This document shows, piece after piece, positions 6,836 through 8,694 of a stretch of 8,694 nt of DNA. Location: assembly GCA_013140395.1 (NCBI GenBank), contig JABFSY010000069.1, positions 1 to 8,694 on the forward strand, in the 5' to 3' direction. Both the position numbers and the translations under genes were made by a program. This DNA is from Cyclobacteriaceae bacterium. Its GTDB lineage: Bacteria; Bacteroidota; Bacteroidia; Cytophagales; Cyclobacteriaceae. How positions within the stretch are numbered: position 1 is the first letter of the stretch; each line of letters opens with the position of its first letter. The notes below the pieces were generated by a model that made no database searches, was not told where the DNA came from, and was given only the letters and a program-made list of their open reading frames with translations.

Positions 6836-7252
6836 ATGAGAAAATTACTTTTTTTAGCCGCATTTGCACTGATCACAAGCATCGGTTACGCACAAGAAAT
6901 GACAGGAACGATCAGCAAGAATGAAGTCAATCCGGCTGTGGCCGCCTTTAATTGGGAGTCTTCTGTACATGATTTTGGAAAAATCAAGCAAGGCATCCCA
7001 GTAACACATGAGTTTAAATTCACGAACACCGGCAAAGCACCATTGATTATCGTGAATGCACAACCTTCTTGTGGTTGTACGACCCCTGACTGGACCAAAA
7101 CTCCGGTAGAACCAGGTGGCTCAGGATTTATAAAAGCAACTTTCAATGCTGGAGTTGCAGGGCCGTTTAACAAAACAGTTACTGTAACCGCTAATGTGGA
7201 AGGCGGCTTTGTGCTGCTAACTATCAAAGGAGAAGTATTGGTGGCAGAATAA
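6836..7252 (+). CDS. Small secreted DUF1573 protein
   Basis: The 138-residue product starts with a Sec signal peptide (MRKLLFLAAFALITSIGYA) and a likely cleavage before QE at residues 20-21. The mature part is a single DUF1573 domain (about 44-135), an Ig-like beta-sandwich family with HDFGKIKQG (45-52), FKFTNTGKAPL (60-70), the signature CGCT around C79 and C81, and PGGSGFIKATFN (93-104). The family is abundant in Bacteroidota, exported, and without an established biochemical role. The start was set at ATG 6836 because the longer frame begins at a TTG (6785) and would put 17 polar residues before the signal peptide. It is transcribed divergently from the two-component operon and shares the TTAACA-rich intergenic region, so it is a candidate target of that system. 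It ends 20 nt before a strong terminator. Confidence 0.9.
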   Translation: MRKLLFLAAFALITSIGYAQEMTGTISKNEVNPAVAAFNWESSVHDFGKIKQGIPVTHEFKFTNTGKAPLIIVNAQPSCGCTTPDWTKTPVEPGGSGFIKATFNAGVAGPFNKTVTVTANVEGGFVLLTIKGEVLVAE

Positions 7253-7272
7253 AGAGTCTCTATTAAGCAAAC

Positions 7273-7302
7273 AAAAAAGTCAGGTGATGCCTGACTTTTT
7301 TT
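7273..7302. terminator. Bidirectional intrinsic terminator
   Basis: The stem gtcagg (7279-7284) and cctgac (7290-7295) enclose the 5-nt loop tgatg. It is flanked by six A on the left (7273-7278) and seven T on the right (7296-7302). The A and T tracts make it a rho-independent terminator on both strands. It serves the DUF1573 gene on the + strand and the convergent aminotransferase gene on the - strand. Confidence 0.9.
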
Positions 7303-7325
7303 GTTTCGATTTATTCAAATAGTTG

Positions 7326-8474
7326 TTAAGCCACTACCTCATCAAAGGCCCTTACAAAATTCTTCATCTCATCCTGCGTGCCAATGCTCACGCGACACCA
7401 TTCTTTTCCTTGATAATCCCAAATACGAATTAGAAATCCCTTTTCGTCTAGTTGAGAGAGTATCTTCTTTCCATCCTTAGGTGCAGGGAACAAAACCACA
7501 TTAGTCAAAGATTTACCATAAAATATCTTCTTTTGATCCAGATAGTCAGTCAATACTTTCCTGGCAATGCTATTCTTCTCGCGCGTTAGTTTCATAAAAT
7601 CTTCATCTCCTAAGCTAGCTTTAGCCGCGGCTAACGCTGTTTGACTAGGAGAAATGGTGTCACCATATTGTGCTATCTTTTTCAATGTGTCGGGTTGACC
7701 CACCAAATAGCCAATACGAAGTCCGGCCAAACCGTAAATTTTTGAAAACGTCTTCGAGACCACTACGTTCGGGTTGTTTTGTACGAGAGACACCATAGAT
7801 TTTTGTTGACTTGGGTCTAGAAATTCCAAATAAGCTTCATCGGCATAAACTAATGTTTTCTTCGATGCCTCTTCACAAAATCCACGCACAATGGAGTCAG
7901 ACACTACTGTACCTGTTGGGTTGTTTGGATTGCAGGAAAACACTAATCGTGTATCGCTCTTAATAGCAGATGCCAATGCTTCATAATTGTGTTCCAGCTT
8001 TTCGTTGAGGTCAACCTTGTCCCACGCTGCTTTCATCTGTTGCGCGTAGTTCATCAACAAGGGGAAAGTTGGATAGGCTGATAACACTCGACCGCCTTCC
8101 AGCCCATAGGCAATTCCTGTTTGTACCAACAATTCGCCAGAGCCTGCCCCCAATAGAATGTAAGAAGCATCAACACCCTCTTTCGTTGCAATGATCTTTT
8201 TCAGCTCTTCTAGCTCATTGAACGCATATCTATTCCCGCGAGACAAACTTTCCATCACTGCCTTCTTGGCTTTCTCTGACGGGCCATAAGGGTTTTCATT
8301 CGAGTTCAGCCTGACCTTTTGAGCATCGCTGGTCTTTAGTCCAAAGAATGACCTTTCTGCCTCGCTCAGCGGTGCGGCCATCAATTCTTTTGTCAATGAC
8401 GAAGTGAGGGCAATGCCGGCTGTCAGTGCAAGGGTCGATTTAAACCAGTCTCTGCGATTGAGTTGAGTTTTCAT
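7326..8474 (-). CDS. Tat-exported PLP aminotransferase of the histidinol-phosphate (HisC-like) family
   Basis: This 382-residue class I/II aminotransferase has a twin-arginine signal at its N-terminus: NRRDWFK (residues 6-12), a hydrophobic stretch (13-27) and a probable cleavage near MAA (32-34). The fold-type I domain keeps its expected residues: LNSNENPYGPS (57-66), the phosphate-binding GAGSGE (109-114), Y134 in the YPTF that stacks on PLP, N185 in NPNNPTG, D212 in ADEAY, Schiff-base K245 in SKTFSK, R253 in GLRIGY, and R361 in CRVSIG for the substrate carboxylate. It is therefore probably active, folding with PLP in the cytoplasm and then exported. HisC-type members transfer amino groups between an amino acid and a 2-oxo acid or imidazole-acetol phosphate. 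The export signal and the lack of his genes nearby argue against the housekeeping HisC. Its substrate is unknown. It lies 51 nt downstream of the mutS-family gene. Confidence 0.9.
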   Translation of the reverse strand: MKTQLNRRDWFKSTLALTAGIALTSSLTKELMAAPLSEAERSFFGLKTSDAQKVRLNSNENPYGPSEKAKKAVMESLSRGNRYAFNELEELKKIIATKEGVDASYILLGAGSGELLVQTGIAYGLEGGRVLSAYPTFPLLMNYAQQMKAAWDKVDLNEKLEHNYEALASAIKSDTRLVFSCNPNNPTGTVVSDSIVRGFCEEASKKTLVYADEAYLEFLDPSQQKSMVSLVQNNPNVVVSKTFSKIYGLAGLRIGYLVGQPDTLKKIAQYGDTISPSQTALAAAKASLGDEDFMKLTREKNSIARKVLTDYLDQKKIFYGKSLTNVVLFPAPKDGKKILSQLDEKGFLIRIWDYQGKEWCRVSIGTQDEMKNFVRAFDEVVA

Positions 8475-8494
8475 AGGAATAAAGATTATGAAAA

Positions 8495-8502
8495 CGAATG
8501 TA
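8495..8502 (-). promoter_or_regulatory. Possible -7 element (TACATTCG) for the aminotransferase gene
   Basis: On the - strand TACATTCG departs from TAnnTTTG at one base and would give a leader of about 15-20 nt. A TTG lies upstream at roughly, though not exactly, the -33 distance. The gene could instead be read through from the mutS-family gene 51 nt upstream. Weak call. Confidence 0.2.
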
Positions 8503-8525
8503 CTTAAAATACCATTAACAAGAAA

Positions 8526-8693
8526 TCAATTTGACGGAGGAATTATCCCCATCTTTCGCATCAAGAAAGTGGCGTTGGCCTTTTGGGCAACGCCTTTATT
8601 GAGTTTGTAATCGAATGTCAATTGGTCGTTCTCTATCTTTCCCTCAAAGCAGGACTTCAATACTTTTTCTGGAAATTGCTGTTCCATATCGCC
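8526..8693 (-). CDS. MutS-family DNA mismatch-repair ATPase, C-terminal end (5' part outside window)
   Basis: The last 55 residues of a - strand frame run in from the right edge (first full codon at 8693) and stop at TGA 8528-8526. They read DMEQQFPEKVLKSCFEGKI, then NDQLTFDYKLNKGVAQKANATFLMRKMGI. This matches the end of the MutS ATPase domain: the region after the Walker B and H-loop segment, the conserved F-D-Y-K-L-G-V block, and the NA..L...GI helix. The frame is too short for routine ORF listing. Because it ends about eight residues after this helix, it lacks the long C-terminal extension of classical MutS. It is more like the compact MutS-like ATPases common in Bacteroidota. Which subfamily it belongs to cannot be judged without the N-terminal domains. 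Confidence 0.78.
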   Translation of the reverse strand, partial: GDMEQQFPEKVLKSCFEGKIENDQLTFDYKLNKGVAQKANATFLMRKMGIIPPSN

Positions 8694-8694
8694 A

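Noticed and set aside
6886..7227. 113-residue - strand ORF opposite the DUF1573 gene
   Set aside because: It lies wholly antisense to a well-supported gene, has no family features, and contains the usual antisense-shadow composition.
7326..8474. Aminotransferase as the housekeeping hisC
   Set aside because: It has a Tat export signal and there are no histidine-biosynthesis genes beside it, so the symbol was withheld.

Overview
The window looks like a chromosomal segment of a Bacteroidota bacterium, most likely of the order Cytophagales. The evidence is an RprXY-type two-component pair, a short UbiA-family prenyltransferase, a Bacteroidota-style MutS-family C-terminus, a DUF1573 secreted protein, the near absence of Shine-Dalgarno sequences, and at least two good matches to the Bacteroidota -7 promoter element TAnnTTTG. 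No tRNA, rRNA, CRISPR array, insertion sequence or phage gene was seen. The longest stretch without a gene is about 165 bp.

Layout. Positions 3-1613 (+) hold the C-terminal part of a TonB-dependent outer-membrane receptor, cut by the left edge. A tight + strand run follows: a UbiA-family prenyltransferase (1678-2517), purN (2521-3105) and a serine-hydrolase lipoprotein of the beta-lactamase/penicillin-binding-protein fold (3116-4687). The gaps are 3 and 10 nt, so this is probably one operon, driven by a promoter placed immediately before the prenyltransferase ATG. On the - strand, converging on it, is a two-component operon: a histidine kinase (start chosen at GTG 6671) followed by an OmpR-family response regulator (5403-4705). 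Divergent from the kinase is a small secreted DUF1573 protein (6836-7252, +). A clean bidirectional terminator (7273-7302) separates it from a convergent Tat-signal-bearing histidinol-phosphate-type aminotransferase (8474-7326, -). The right edge cuts the C-terminal end of a MutS-family protein (8693-8526, -).

Most notable signals. (1) The kinase/DUF1573 divergent intergenic region carries four direct copies of TTAACA in 57 bp. The first two are spaced as TTAACA-N5-TTAACA, the 11-bp repeat geometry used by OmpR-family regulators, and they lie just upstream of the kinase's predicted promoter. This is a good candidate operator for the regulator encoded in the same operon. (2) The kinase reading frame contains a TACCTTTG -7 element near its 5' end. 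That moves the start to GTG 6671 and suggests a leaderless or nearly leaderless mRNA; the prenyltransferase shows the same arrangement. (3) The PLP aminotransferase has a complete catalytic set yet begins with a twin-arginine export signal, so it probably works outside the cytoplasm. No wholly new multi-gene system is evident. Most genes belong to known families, and the novelty lies in regulation and localisation.
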